Origin: Actinomycetales bacterium
GTDB taxonomy: Bacteria > Actinomycetota > Actinomycetes > Actinomycetales > Actinomycetaceae
Direction: 5' to 3'
NCBI GenBank assembly: GCA_022838965.1
Contig: JALHDK010000137.1
Location: 1 to 5,775 of the forward strand
DNA: 5,775 nucleotides
Shown here in pieces: positions 1 to 5,580 of this stretch. The notes under the pieces were generated by a model, which had not been told where the DNA came from, did not search any database, and was given only the letters and a program-made list of their open reading frames with translations. Both the position numbers and the translations under genes were made by a program. How positions within the stretch are numbered: the first letter of the stretch is position 1; each line of letters opens with the position of its first letter.

Positions 1-3
1 CTC

Positions 4-2139
4 TCACCGCGCGAACAGCACCTTCTGCCACGCCGGCCGGGCCGGAGCGGTACCCGCGTCGAGGATGGCCCGCCACGCCTCGTCTGTGAGGCGCTCCCCG
101 GTCTCGCTCGTGAACTCGTGGAACGAGTACACCGCCCCCACCGCCACCTGGAACCCGTCGGACCCGGGCACGATGACGAGCATCCGGTCGAACCGGCCGG
201 TTGCCACCTCCAGGACCACCGTGTTCCCGTCCTCCCCGACGCCGGTCGCGATGTCGGCGACGATGGCGGCGTCCTGGTCGCGGTCCACGCCGCCCATGTC
301 GTCCGGGTCACCGGTCCGCATCGCGAAGCCCTCGAGGTCGGCGCCGATGGAGCGGAGCCGGTCGTTGTCCTCCGCGGACACCTCGCCGCCGGCGAGTTCC
401 GTCCGGGCCACCCGGGCGAGGAAGTCGAACAGCTCGATCGTGTCGTCCAGCAGGGCGCCCTGCTCACCGAGGAGCCCTCGCTCCGCGAACCCGGTACGCA
501 GCAGACCGGCCATCGCGCCGAGCCGCTCGAAGACCACCGAGTCCGGCTCCACCCAGTGCCGCAGGGTCTCCGGCTCCTCGAAGTCGCCGCCCATCTCCGC
601 GAACGCCTGCTTGGCGTAGAGGATCGTGTCGTGCTTCAGTTCGGCGTAGGAGCCGAGCCCGGACTGCAGCGCCTTGGCGTCCCACGCCTCGCTGCGCTGG
701 TGGTCGGGGAACGCCGCGCCCCGCTCGGCGAAGCTCGCGGCGATGGCGTAGAGCCACGCGTCATAGACGGTGTTGCCCCACTCCCCCACCGGGCGGTCGG
801 CCACCGCGGCCGTCAGTGCCGCCACCTGGTCGTCGTAGCCGGCGAACTCGCCGGCACCCGCGGCGGCCTGGACGTCCACGGCCAACGCCGAACCCAGCAC
901 CGCCGCCACGTCCACCGCTGAGGGCAGCGACCGCAGCCGCCCCTCGGCGTCGGCCCCCACATATGGCGGGAGGAGCTGGTCCAGGATCCAGCCGTCGAGG
1001 ACGAACCGGGTGCCCATCAGCAGGACCGACGCCCGGTCGGCGTTGATGCGCACCTCGCGCGTGGCCGTCAACTCGTCCACCACCGCTCCGAGCGCCTCGT
1101 CCCCCGCCAACGCCACGGGGTCATCGAGCCACGACGCACTCACCGCGCTCGCGGCGTCGGCCAGCTCCTGCGGGCGGTAGTCGTCGGCCACGCCGACGAG
1201 GAACGCCGTCGGCTCGTAGAGCAGCTCCCACAGCGCGAGCAGGTCCTCGTCCGCCACCAGCGGCCGGGTCGCGAGCACCGCGAGCCGCATCGGGTCGTAG
1301 GTCTGATCCCCGGACGGGGCGCCGATGGTGCCCGGCAGGCAGAAGCCCAGCTGGCCCAGGACGGACATCCCCAGGAAGTACCGGGTCAGGTCCGCCGAGC
1401 GGGTGTAGTGCCCGGGGGGCGTGAACATGGAGTACGCCACCTGGCAGCCGGTGATCGGCGAGGCGGTCATCGCCGTCCCGCGGGCGTCGATCAGCTCCTT
1501 CTCCTGCGCGGCCAGCGGTCCCGGCTCCACGTCGTGGCCGAGCGCCGCGGCCGCCACCTGGTACAGCTGCACCGCCCGGTCGGCGTCCTCCGCGAGCGGC
1601 GTGCCCGCCAGTTCGACGGCCTGGTCCTCGGCGCCCCTGAGCAGTCCGAGCACCAGGTCGTCCAGGGCCGGGAGGAGCGTCTCCTGTTCGGCGTCGCGCA
1701 GCAGCTTGTCGAAGACCAGGTGCCAGACGTGGTAGGCGGCGTCCGTCGTCACGTAGGAGGGAACCGATGCGTAGAGGTTGTCGTCGTAGAGGAAGTGCAG
1801 CTGGCGGTAGTCCGCCGGCACGACGACGAACCCCTGCTCCTCGAGTGCCGCCGCGACTCCCGCCTCGCCCACCTCGGACGTGAGGGCGGTTGCGACGGCG
1901 ACGTCGCCGAGCGAGGCCGGCATCGCAGGCCCACGCCAGGCCGGCTCGTCCGGGTCGAGCAGCGGAACGCCCGCGAAGGGGGCGAAGGGGGCCTGCGCCG
2001 TCGTCGGGAGTCCGGCGAACACGGCCGGCGGTGTGGTGGTGGTGGGGCTCGCGCTCGGGGACTGCCTCGAGTCCTGCGGCGTGCACCCGACGGCGAGCAG
2101 CGCCATCGCCCCCGCCGCCAGGATGGCCGTTGCCTTCAT
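4..2139 (-). CDS. DUF3160-family lipoprotein (711 aa)
   Basis: Predicted membrane-anchored extracellular lipoprotein of unknown biochemical function. Residues 1-18 form a short lipoprotein signal peptide ending in LAVGC, with Cys19 as the lipidation site. Residues 20-40 are a Ser/Thr/Pro-rich tether typical of surface lipoproteins. The rest resembles DUF3160 (PF11369): a YVTTDAAYHVWH motif at 129-140, HYTRSADLTRYF at 244-255, the hallmark ELKHDTILYAKQ at 500-511, VEPDSVVFERL at 530-540, an Asp-rich DQDAAIVADIAT at 621-632, and a C-terminal GAVYSFHEF at 668-676. Length is usual for a full single-domain member. Cys232 and Cys267 could form a disulfide. The open frame extends upstream to 2400, but I start at the ATG at 2137-2139 because it begins the signal peptide and has GAGGA 7 nt upstream. 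It overlaps the upstream gene by 4 nt (ATGA), so translation is probably coupled. The family call is from recalled motifs, not a search. Confidence 0.88.
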   Translation of the reverse strand: MKATAILAAGAMALLAVGCTPQDSRQSPSASPTTTTPPAVFAGLPTTAQAPFAPFAGVPLLDPDEPAWRGPAMPASLGDVAVATALTSEVGEAGVAAALEEQGFVVVPADYRQLHFLYDDNLYASVPSYVTTDAAYHVWHLVFDKLLRDAEQETLLPALDDLVLGLLRGAEDQAVELAGTPLAEDADRAVQLYQVAAAALGHDVEPGPLAAQEKELIDARGTAMTASPITGCQVAYSMFTPPGHYTRSADLTRYFLGMSVLGQLGFCLPGTIGAPSGDQTYDPMRLAVLATRPLVADEDLLALWELLYEPTAFLVGVADDYRPQELADAASAVSASWLDDPVALAGDEALGAVVDELTATREVRINADRASVLLMGTRFVLDGWILDQLLPPYVGADAEGRLRSLPSAVDVAAVLGSALAVDVQAAAGAGEFAGYDDQVAALTAAVADRPVGEWGNTVYDAWLYAIAASFAERGAAFPDHQRSEAWDAKALQSGLGSYAELKHDTILYAKQAFAEMGGDFEEPETLRHWVEPDSVVFERLGAMAGLLRTGFAERGLLGEQGALLDDTIELFDFLARVARTELAGGEVSAEDNDRLRSIGADLEGFAMRTGDPDDMGGVDRDQDAAIVADIATGVGEDGNTVVLEVATGRFDRMLVIVPGSDGFQVAVGAVYSFHEFTSETGERLTDEAWRAILDAGTAPARPAWQKVLFAR

Positions 2140-2948
2140 GGTGTTGTCCTCTCCTCGGGAGTCCGGTTGATGATGACGGGTTCGGTGCGGCCGTCGCCGT
2201 CCACGTCGGCGCAGGCGGGGTCGCCAGCGCCCGGCAGGTCGGGCAGGCCGGGGAGGCTGGTGAAGCCGAAGCCGCCCCACAGGCTGGCGCCCGCGCCGAC
2301 GCGGTCGGCGGTGGCCACGCTGGACGCGTAGCCGAGCGCGAGGGCGCCGTCGCAGGCCGCGACGGCGGCGACCGGCCGGAACAGGGTGCCCGCGACCCAC
2401 TCCTGCGCCAGGTCGGGCCCGTAGAGGCCCAGGTGGAGGGACCGCCCGGCGTCGTCGAGCTGCACCACCTCGGGCAGGAGGCCGCTCACGACGGTCTCAC
2501 GGAACGGACGGCGGAAGACGACGACGACCTCGTCGGTCCCGTCGTCGTCGGGGTCACCGACGGTGGCGGCCACGACGTCGACTCCGAGCGGACTCAGGCT
2601 GCCCGGCTCCGGGGTGGGCGGGACCGCCGGTTTGACCGTCCGGGCGAGCGTCCACCACGAGCCATCGAGGGCGACGGCGTCGCCGGCGGGCGGGTCCCAC
2701 GTCACCGAACCGCCCGCGCCCGCGTGGGTGAGGCCGGTGCGGAAGGCGAGCACGCCGTCGTCGTCCGCGAGCAGCTCGACGAGGGAGCGGTCCTCGCCCG
2801 GGCGCACGGCGGGGGTGCCCAGCAGCCACCGCCGGGAGGCGGCATTGGAGTCGGCGACGGCATCGGCGGCGGGCTCGGCGGACGGTCCGACCCCACCCTG
2901 CAGCGCGCCCAGGAGGGCCAGTCCGGCGGCGGCGCGCGCTCCGCGCAT
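2136..2948 (-). CDS. Exported protein with FG-GAP/VCBS-like Asp-rich motifs (270 aa)
   Basis: Predicted secreted protein, first gene of the unit with the DUF3160 lipoprotein. The N-terminus (residues 1-25) has three arginines/basic residues then an Ala/Leu/Gly stretch, consistent with a Sec signal peptide cleaved near residue 25. There is no lipobox. Two calcium-loop-like segments, VGDPDDDGTDEVVVVFRR (130-147) and CADVDGDGRTEPVIINR (246-262), match the DxDxDG-x(3)-E/D-hydrophobic pattern of FG-GAP/VCBS blades. Between them lie weaker beta-rich stretches, so it may be a small or degenerate beta-propeller fragment. Cys199 and Cys246 could pair. The start at 2948 is fixed by an in-frame TAG 12 nt upstream, which is part of a TAGGAT box suitable for leaderless transcription. 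The same bases contain AGGA, which could instead act as a weak ribosome binding site. The last codons of this gene double as the ribosome binding site of the next gene. I do not recognise a specific family; the function is unknown. Confidence 0.8.
   Translation of the reverse strand: MRGARAAAGLALLGALQGGVGPSAEPAADAVADSNAASRRWLLGTPAVRPGEDRSLVELLADDDGVLAFRTGLTHAGAGGSVTWDPPAGDAVALDGSWWTLARTVKPAVPPTPEPGSLSPLGVDVVAATVGDPDDDGTDEVVVVFRRPFRETVVSGLLPEVVQLDDAGRSLHLGLYGPDLAQEWVAGTLFRPVAAVAACDGALALGYASSVATADRVGAGASLWGGFGFTSLPGLPDLPGAGDPACADVDGDGRTEPVIINRTPEERTTP
2147..2156 (-). promoter_or_regulatory. Ribosome binding site of the DUF3160 gene, inside the upstream coding region
   Basis: The minus strand reads GAGGAGAGGA, leaving 7 nt before the ATG at 2139. 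These bases also encode the Glu-Glu-Arg-Thr part of the C-terminus of the upstream exported protein. With the ATGA stop/start overlap this indicates translational coupling. It also supports the ATG at 2139 over any start further up the open frame. Confidence 0.8.
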
Positions 2949-2954
2949 GACGCA

Positions 2955-2960
2955 ATCCTA
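2955..2960 (-). promoter_or_regulatory. Candidate -10 box (TAGGAT) for a leaderless transcript
   Basis: The minus strand reads TAGGAT, then six bases (TGCGTC), then the ATG at 2948. This matches the actinobacterial TANNNT -10 consensus at the spacing expected when the transcript begins at the A of the start codon. AGGA within the box could alternatively be a Shine-Dalgarno sequence with a 7-nt spacer, so the reading is ambiguous. Confidence 0.45.
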
Positions 2961-2986
2961 GGCCGGAGGCGCCAGACTGGTGGGGT

Positions 2987-2992
2987 GGAGGG
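2987..2992 (+). promoter_or_regulatory. Ribosome binding site of the photolyase-like gene
   Basis: GGAGGG lies 6 nt before the ATG at 2999. It is close to a perfect anti-Shine-Dalgarno complement and selects this ATG as the start. Confidence 0.8.
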
Positions 2993-2998
2993 CTCCGC

Positions 2999-4447
2999 AT
3001 GAGGGCCGCGCTGGTGCTCGCGACCCAGCTGCTCGAGGACCATCCGGCCTTCGCGGACCCGGACGTCGACGTGGTCCTGATGGTCGAGGCCGCTCCCGCG
3101 TTCCGGCGCCGCCCCTACCACGCGCACAAGATCGTGCTGCTGCTGTCGGCGATGCGCCATGCGGCCGAACGCCTCGAGGACTCGGGGCGTCGCGTCGCGC
3201 GCGTGGACCTCAGCCAGGGCCTGGGTTTCGCGGACGGGTTGCGGGCTCTCGTGCGTGAGCACGCGGTGACGGAGCTGGCGTGGATGAGCGCGACGGATCG
3301 CGGCGTCGACGCCCGCCTCGAGCGGCTCTGCCACGGGGTTGGGGTTCGCACTCGCCGCTACCCGGACGGCCTGTTCCTCACGCCGGCCCCGGACCTCGAC
3401 GACTGGTTCGCCCGGCACCCGTCAGCCCGGATGGAGGACTTCTACCGCTGGCAGCGCCGCCGTACCGGCATCCTCATGGAGGGGGACGTGCCGGCGGGCG
3501 GACGCTGGAACTTCGACGCCGAGAATCGGCGGCCCCTCCCCCGCGGTGGCCTCGCCATCCCGCGGCTACCGATCCCCGAACCGGATGCGCTCACGCGCGC
3601 GGTGATGGGCGAGGTCGCGGAGGCCTTCCCCGACCACCCCGGTGACGCGTGCCGCTTCTGGCTCCCGGTCACGCCCGACGGCGCCCGCGCCTGGCTGGAG
3701 GACTTCGTCACCCACCGCCTCGCCTCCTTCGGACCGTATGAGGACGCGATGGCCGCCGACGAGCCGTTCCTGTTCCACTCCGTCCTCAGTCCGCTGTTGA
3801 ACATCGGGCTGCTGCGGGTCGACGACGTCGTGGAGGCGGCGCTCGCGGCTCGCGACGACGTCCCCCTCACCTCCCTCGAGGGCTTCCTCCGGCAGGTGAT
3901 CGGCTGGCGGGAGTACATGCGCGGCGCCTACCGCGCCGCTCCCGGGATGCGGGAGGCGAACTACTTCGGCCTCACGCGACAGCTCGAGCCGTGGTGGTAC
4001 ACCGGGCGCGACGTACCCGGGGACCTGCCGGTGCCGGTGCGGACCGTGCTCGAGCGCGTGCATCGCTGGGGCTACGCCCACCACATCGAGCGGCTCATGG
4101 TCCTCGGGAACTGGTTCCTGCTGCAGGGCTACCACCCACGCGCGGTGTTCGACTGGTTCTCCGCCCTCTTCGTGGACGCCTACGACTGGGTCATGGTGCC
4201 CAACGTGCTGGGCATGAGCCAGTACGCCGACGGTGGCGGGGTGGCCACCAAGCCCTACATCTCGGGCGGCGCCTACCTGCAGCGGATGGGGTCCTGGTGG
4301 CCGTCCGAGCAGGCGGCGCGTGACTCCGGCTGGACTGCCGCGTACTGGGAGTTTCTCGCCGCGCACGAGGCGAAGCTGGCGGACAACCCTCGGCTGAAGC
4401 TCCCACTCGCCCAGGTGCGCCGCCGCGCTACTCGTACAGCGCGATGA
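2999..4447 (+). CDS. Photolyase/cryptochrome family protein, bacterial (6-4)/FeS-BCP type without cluster cysteines (482 aa)
   Basis: Flavoprotein of the deoxyribodipyrimidine photolyase-related group (PF04244/COG3046). Characterised members (PhrB, CryB) repair (6-4) photoproducts or act as blue-light receptors. Visible family motifs: N-terminal alpha/beta domain with HAHKIVLLLSAMRH (41-54); FYRWQRRRTGILM (148-160); GGRWNFDAENRRPLP (167-181); FGPYEDAM (244-251); FAD-domain LFHSVLSPLLNIGLL (258-272); EGFLRQVIGWREYMRGAY (294-311); YAHHIERLMVLGN (359-371), whose paired His361/His362 match the active-site histidines of (6-4) enzymes; DAYDWVMVPNVLGMSQYADGG (393-413). Length is slightly below the usual 500 or so. 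The protein has only two cysteines (Cys111, Cys218), neither at a cluster position; the C-terminal cysteine loop is replaced by a shorter segment with Trp433-Trp434. Start: ATG with GGAGGG 6 nt upstream. It is divergent from the secreted pair and overlaps the dehydrogenase by 20 bp at its 3' end. The family is secure; repair versus signalling is not. Confidence 0.93.
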   Translation: MRAALVLATQLLEDHPAFADPDVDVVLMVEAAPAFRRRPYHAHKIVLLLSAMRHAAERLEDSGRRVARVDLSQGLGFADGLRALVREHAVTELAWMSATDRGVDARLERLCHGVGVRTRRYPDGLFLTPAPDLDDWFARHPSARMEDFYRWQRRRTGILMEGDVPAGGRWNFDAENRRPLPRGGLAIPRLPIPEPDALTRAVMGEVAEAFPDHPGDACRFWLPVTPDGARAWLEDFVTHRLASFGPYEDAMAADEPFLFHSVLSPLLNIGLLRVDDVVEAALAARDDVPLTSLEGFLRQVIGWREYMRGAYRAAPGMREANYFGLTRQLEPWWYTGRDVPGDLPVPVRTVLERVHRWGYAHHIERLMVLGNWFLLQGYHPRAVFDWFSALFVDAYDWVMVPNVLGMSQYADGGGVATKPYISGGAYLQRMGSWWPSEQAARDSGWTAAYWEFLAAHEAKLADNPRLKLPLAQVRRRATRTAR

Positions 4448-5384
4448 GCCGGCCGACGACGCCACCCTCGCGGAGGCGGTCGATCGCGCCCGGGATCTCC
4501 TCGAAGGTGATGCGGTTCATCGGCGGGTTGAGCTTGCCCGACTTCATCAGCTCGTAGATGCCGGCCAGGTCTTCCTTGGTGCCGGACTTCGAGCCCTGGA
4601 GGGTGAGCTGGTTGATGATGATCGGGTACGTGCTGATCGTGGCCTCGAGCCGGCCCATCCCCACCTGGACCAGTTTGCCGAACTCGGCGAGCACCTCGAG
4701 GCCTTGCGCCGTGGTGGTGCCGAACCCGGCATAGTCCACGACGAGGTTGAGGCCGACGTCCTTGAACTCGGTGATGGACTCGGCCACCGCCTTCAGGCCG
4801 ATCTCGTCGGCGAGGGCACGCGCGGCAGGGTTCACCTCGGCGGCGTACACCTCGGCGCCCATCAGCACGGCGACCCGCGCGCCGATGTAGCCGAGGCCAC
4901 CGAGGCCGATCACGCCGACCTTCATGCCCGCCGTGCACCCACCGACGGCGACCATGGCGTGGTAGGAGGTCAGGCCGGCGTCGGTGGCCATGGCGCCGAG
5001 GTCGAAGGGGACCTCGTCCGGGAGCTTGACCAGGTTGTCGTCCGTGGCGACCAGCTTGGCGGCGAACCCGCCGTCCCACTTGCCGTAGCCCAGGGCGTCG
5101 CCGTCGGACATCACCGGGGCGAGACCGACCCTGTCACCGACCTTCCAGTGCTCCATCCCCTCGCCCACCTCGGAGATCACGCCGGCGTTCTCGTGCCCCA
5201 TCGTTCGGGGCAGGCCCTGCTGGAAGAGGGCCATCCAGCCGGCGTCGTCGAGAGCGGAGACGTCCGAGTGGCAGATCCCCGCCGCCTTCACGTCCACGAC
5301 CACCTGGCCGGGACCGGCGTGCGGCTCGGGAACCTCGTTGAGCTGGAGCGGCTGGTTGGTGCCGGTGAACTGCCATGCCTTCAT
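4428..5384 (-). CDS. Zinc-type medium-chain alcohol dehydrogenase (318 aa)
   Basis: Cytosolic oxidoreductase of the MDR superfamily (COG1064-like), probably interconverting an alcohol and an aldehyde or ketone with NAD(H). GroES-like domain: GICHSD with zinc ligand Cys38, GHE with His64/Glu65, and Asp135 in ATDAGLTSYHA where many relatives have a third Cys or Asp ligand. Rossmann domain: VIGLGGLG (158-165, Gly160/162/165), followed by Glu183 at the end of the second strand, which favours NAD over NADP. The C-x2-C-x2-C-x7-C structural zinc lobe is absent: residues 85-110 carry no cysteine, and the only other Cys in the protein is Cys150. The protein is shorter than the typical 340-350 residues, mainly for that reason. 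The C-terminus (GVVGRLIALYE) is the normal family ending, so it is not truncated. Start: ATG with AAGGAGAT 8-10 nt upstream. The gene ends inside the photolyase-like gene (tail-to-tail overlap). The substrate cannot be told from sequence. Confidence 0.93.
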   Translation of the reverse strand: MKAWQFTGTNQPLQLNEVPEPHAGPGQVVVDVKAAGICHSDVSALDDAGWMALFQQGLPRTMGHENAGVISEVGEGMEHWKVGDRVGLAPVMSDGDALGYGKWDGGFAAKLVATDDNLVKLPDEVPFDLGAMATDAGLTSYHAMVAVGGCTAGMKVGVIGLGGLGYIGARVAVLMGAEVYAAEVNPAARALADEIGLKAVAESITEFKDVGLNLVVDYAGFGTTTAQGLEVLAEFGKLVQVGMGRLEATISTYPIIINQLTLQGSKSGTKEDLAGIYELMKSGKLNPPMNRITFEEIPGAIDRLREGGVVGRLIALYE

Positions 5385-5392
5385 GTGAACGG

Positions 5393-5400
5393 ATCTCCTT
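5393..5400 (-). promoter_or_regulatory. Ribosome binding site of the alcohol dehydrogenase gene
   Basis: The minus strand reads AAGGAGAT. The AAGGAG core ends 10 nt before the ATG at 5384, a slightly long but normal spacing. It supports the annotated start. Confidence 0.78.
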
Positions 5401-5413
5401 CGATCGCGGTTGG

Positions 5414-5433
5414 GGACGGGCGAGGACGGGCGC
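5414..5433. repeat. Short tandem repeat, two 10-bp units
   Basis: GGACGGGCGA is followed directly by GGACGGGCGC (one mismatch) and runs into an alternating CG tract to 5439. It lies in the untranslated leader of the dehydrogenase gene. With only two copies it may be chance in high-GC sequence. Confidence 0.4.
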
Positions 5434-5452
5434 GCGCGCTGTGGTGTCCTCC

Positions 5453-5466
5453 TCTACGAGCGTAGA
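5453..5466. promoter_or_regulatory. Perfect inverted repeat, candidate operator
   Basis: TCTACG-AG-CGTAGA is a 14-bp palindrome with 6-bp arms and a 2-bp centre, lying 69-82 bp upstream of the dehydrogenase start. Its size suits a small dimeric regulator such as a TetR- or MarR-type protein. No such regulator gene is in the window, and it overlaps the best -10 candidate for the dehydrogenase. Confidence 0.4.
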
Positions 5467-5560
5467 CCGGTTCCCCACATCGTTCTCGGCGAGAGTCTGG
5501 AGTGGCCTTGTTCCGTCCACAGGGCGTGGGGGGTCGCGGGATGGTGTCAGTGCCATGCCA

Positions 5561-5566
5561 TAGTCT
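5561..5566 (+). promoter_or_regulatory. Candidate -10 box (TAGTCT) for a leaderless DUF222-type transcript
   Basis: TAGTCT matches the TANNNT consensus and ends exactly 6 nt before the ATG at 5573, placing the expected transcription start at the A of the start codon. No Shine-Dalgarno sequence is present. No clear -35 hexamer is visible 16-18 bp upstream, which is common for actinobacterial promoters. Confidence 0.5.
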
Positions 5567-5580
5567 GGACGCATGTTCGA
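5565..5580. promoter_or_regulatory. Degenerate LexA (SOS)-like box over the DUF222-type start codon
   Basis: The bases read CTGGAC-GCAT-GTTCGA. Against the actinobacterial LexA consensus TCGAAC-N4-GTTCGA, the right half is perfect and the left half matches 3 of 6. The inner core GGAC-N4-GTTC is one mismatch from GAAC-N4-GTTC. It would cover the predicted transcription start. GTTCGAAC (5575-5582) is itself palindromic, so the match may partly be chance. Confidence 0.3.

Larger units (their letters stand above)
2949..2998. promoter_or_regulatory. Divergent intergenic spacer between the secreted pair and the photolyase-like gene
   Basis: This 50-bp spacer must hold the 5' signals of both divergent genes. 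On the minus strand, TAGGAT (2955-2960) ends 6 nt before the exported-protein ATG, a -10 position that would start transcription at or next to the start codon. On the plus strand, GGAGGG (2987-2992) is a strong ribosome binding site for the photolyase-like gene. A weak -10-like CAGACT (2973-2978) is the best promoter candidate I see there. No convincing -35 hexamer is visible for either direction. Confidence 0.5.
5385..5572. promoter_or_regulatory. Divergent intergenic region between the dehydrogenase and the DUF222-type gene
   Basis: No gene is seen in these 188 bp. From left to right the region holds the dehydrogenase ribosome binding site, a 10-bp tandem repeat followed by a CGCGCGCGC run, a perfect 6-2-6 inverted repeat (5453-5466), an 11-bp palindrome TCTCG-G-CGAGA (5484-5494), and a TAGTCT box next to the DUF222-type start. 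On the minus strand, TACGCT (5459-5464), inside the first inverted repeat, could be the -10 of the dehydrogenase promoter; I see no good -35 partner. Confidence 0.5.

Noticed and set aside
118..2331. Several long plus-strand open frames (for example 118-921, 201-1046 and 1408-2331) opposite the DUF3160 gene
   Set aside because: Low-complexity antisense shadows created by codon bias; the minus-strand frame shows family motifs throughout.
2140..2400. Upstream extension of the DUF3160 reading frame to 2400, giving a 798-residue protein
   Set aside because: The extra 87 residues are Arg/Gly-rich, lie antisense-free but out of frame within the exported-protein gene, and precede an obvious lipoprotein signal peptide with its own ribosome binding site.
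1890..3002. 370-codon plus-strand open frame opposite the secreted pair
   Set aside because: It is antisense to two better supported genes, very rich in Arg, Gly and Ala, has no recognisable motif, and is typical of spurious frames in high-GC DNA.
3566..4465. 299-codon minus-strand open frame opposite the photolyase-like gene
   Set aside because: His/Val/Gly-rich antisense shadow; the plus-strand frame carries conserved photolyase motifs across the same region.
5431..5439. CGCGCGCGC tract as a Z-DNA or regulatory element
   Set aside because: A nine-base alternating tract is expected by chance in sequence of this composition, and nothing else supports a role.
4273..5465. Open frames 4273-5079 (minus) and 4704-5465 (plus) overlapping the dehydrogenase
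   Set aside because: Both are out of frame with or antisense to a complete dehydrogenase and lack any recognisable domain.
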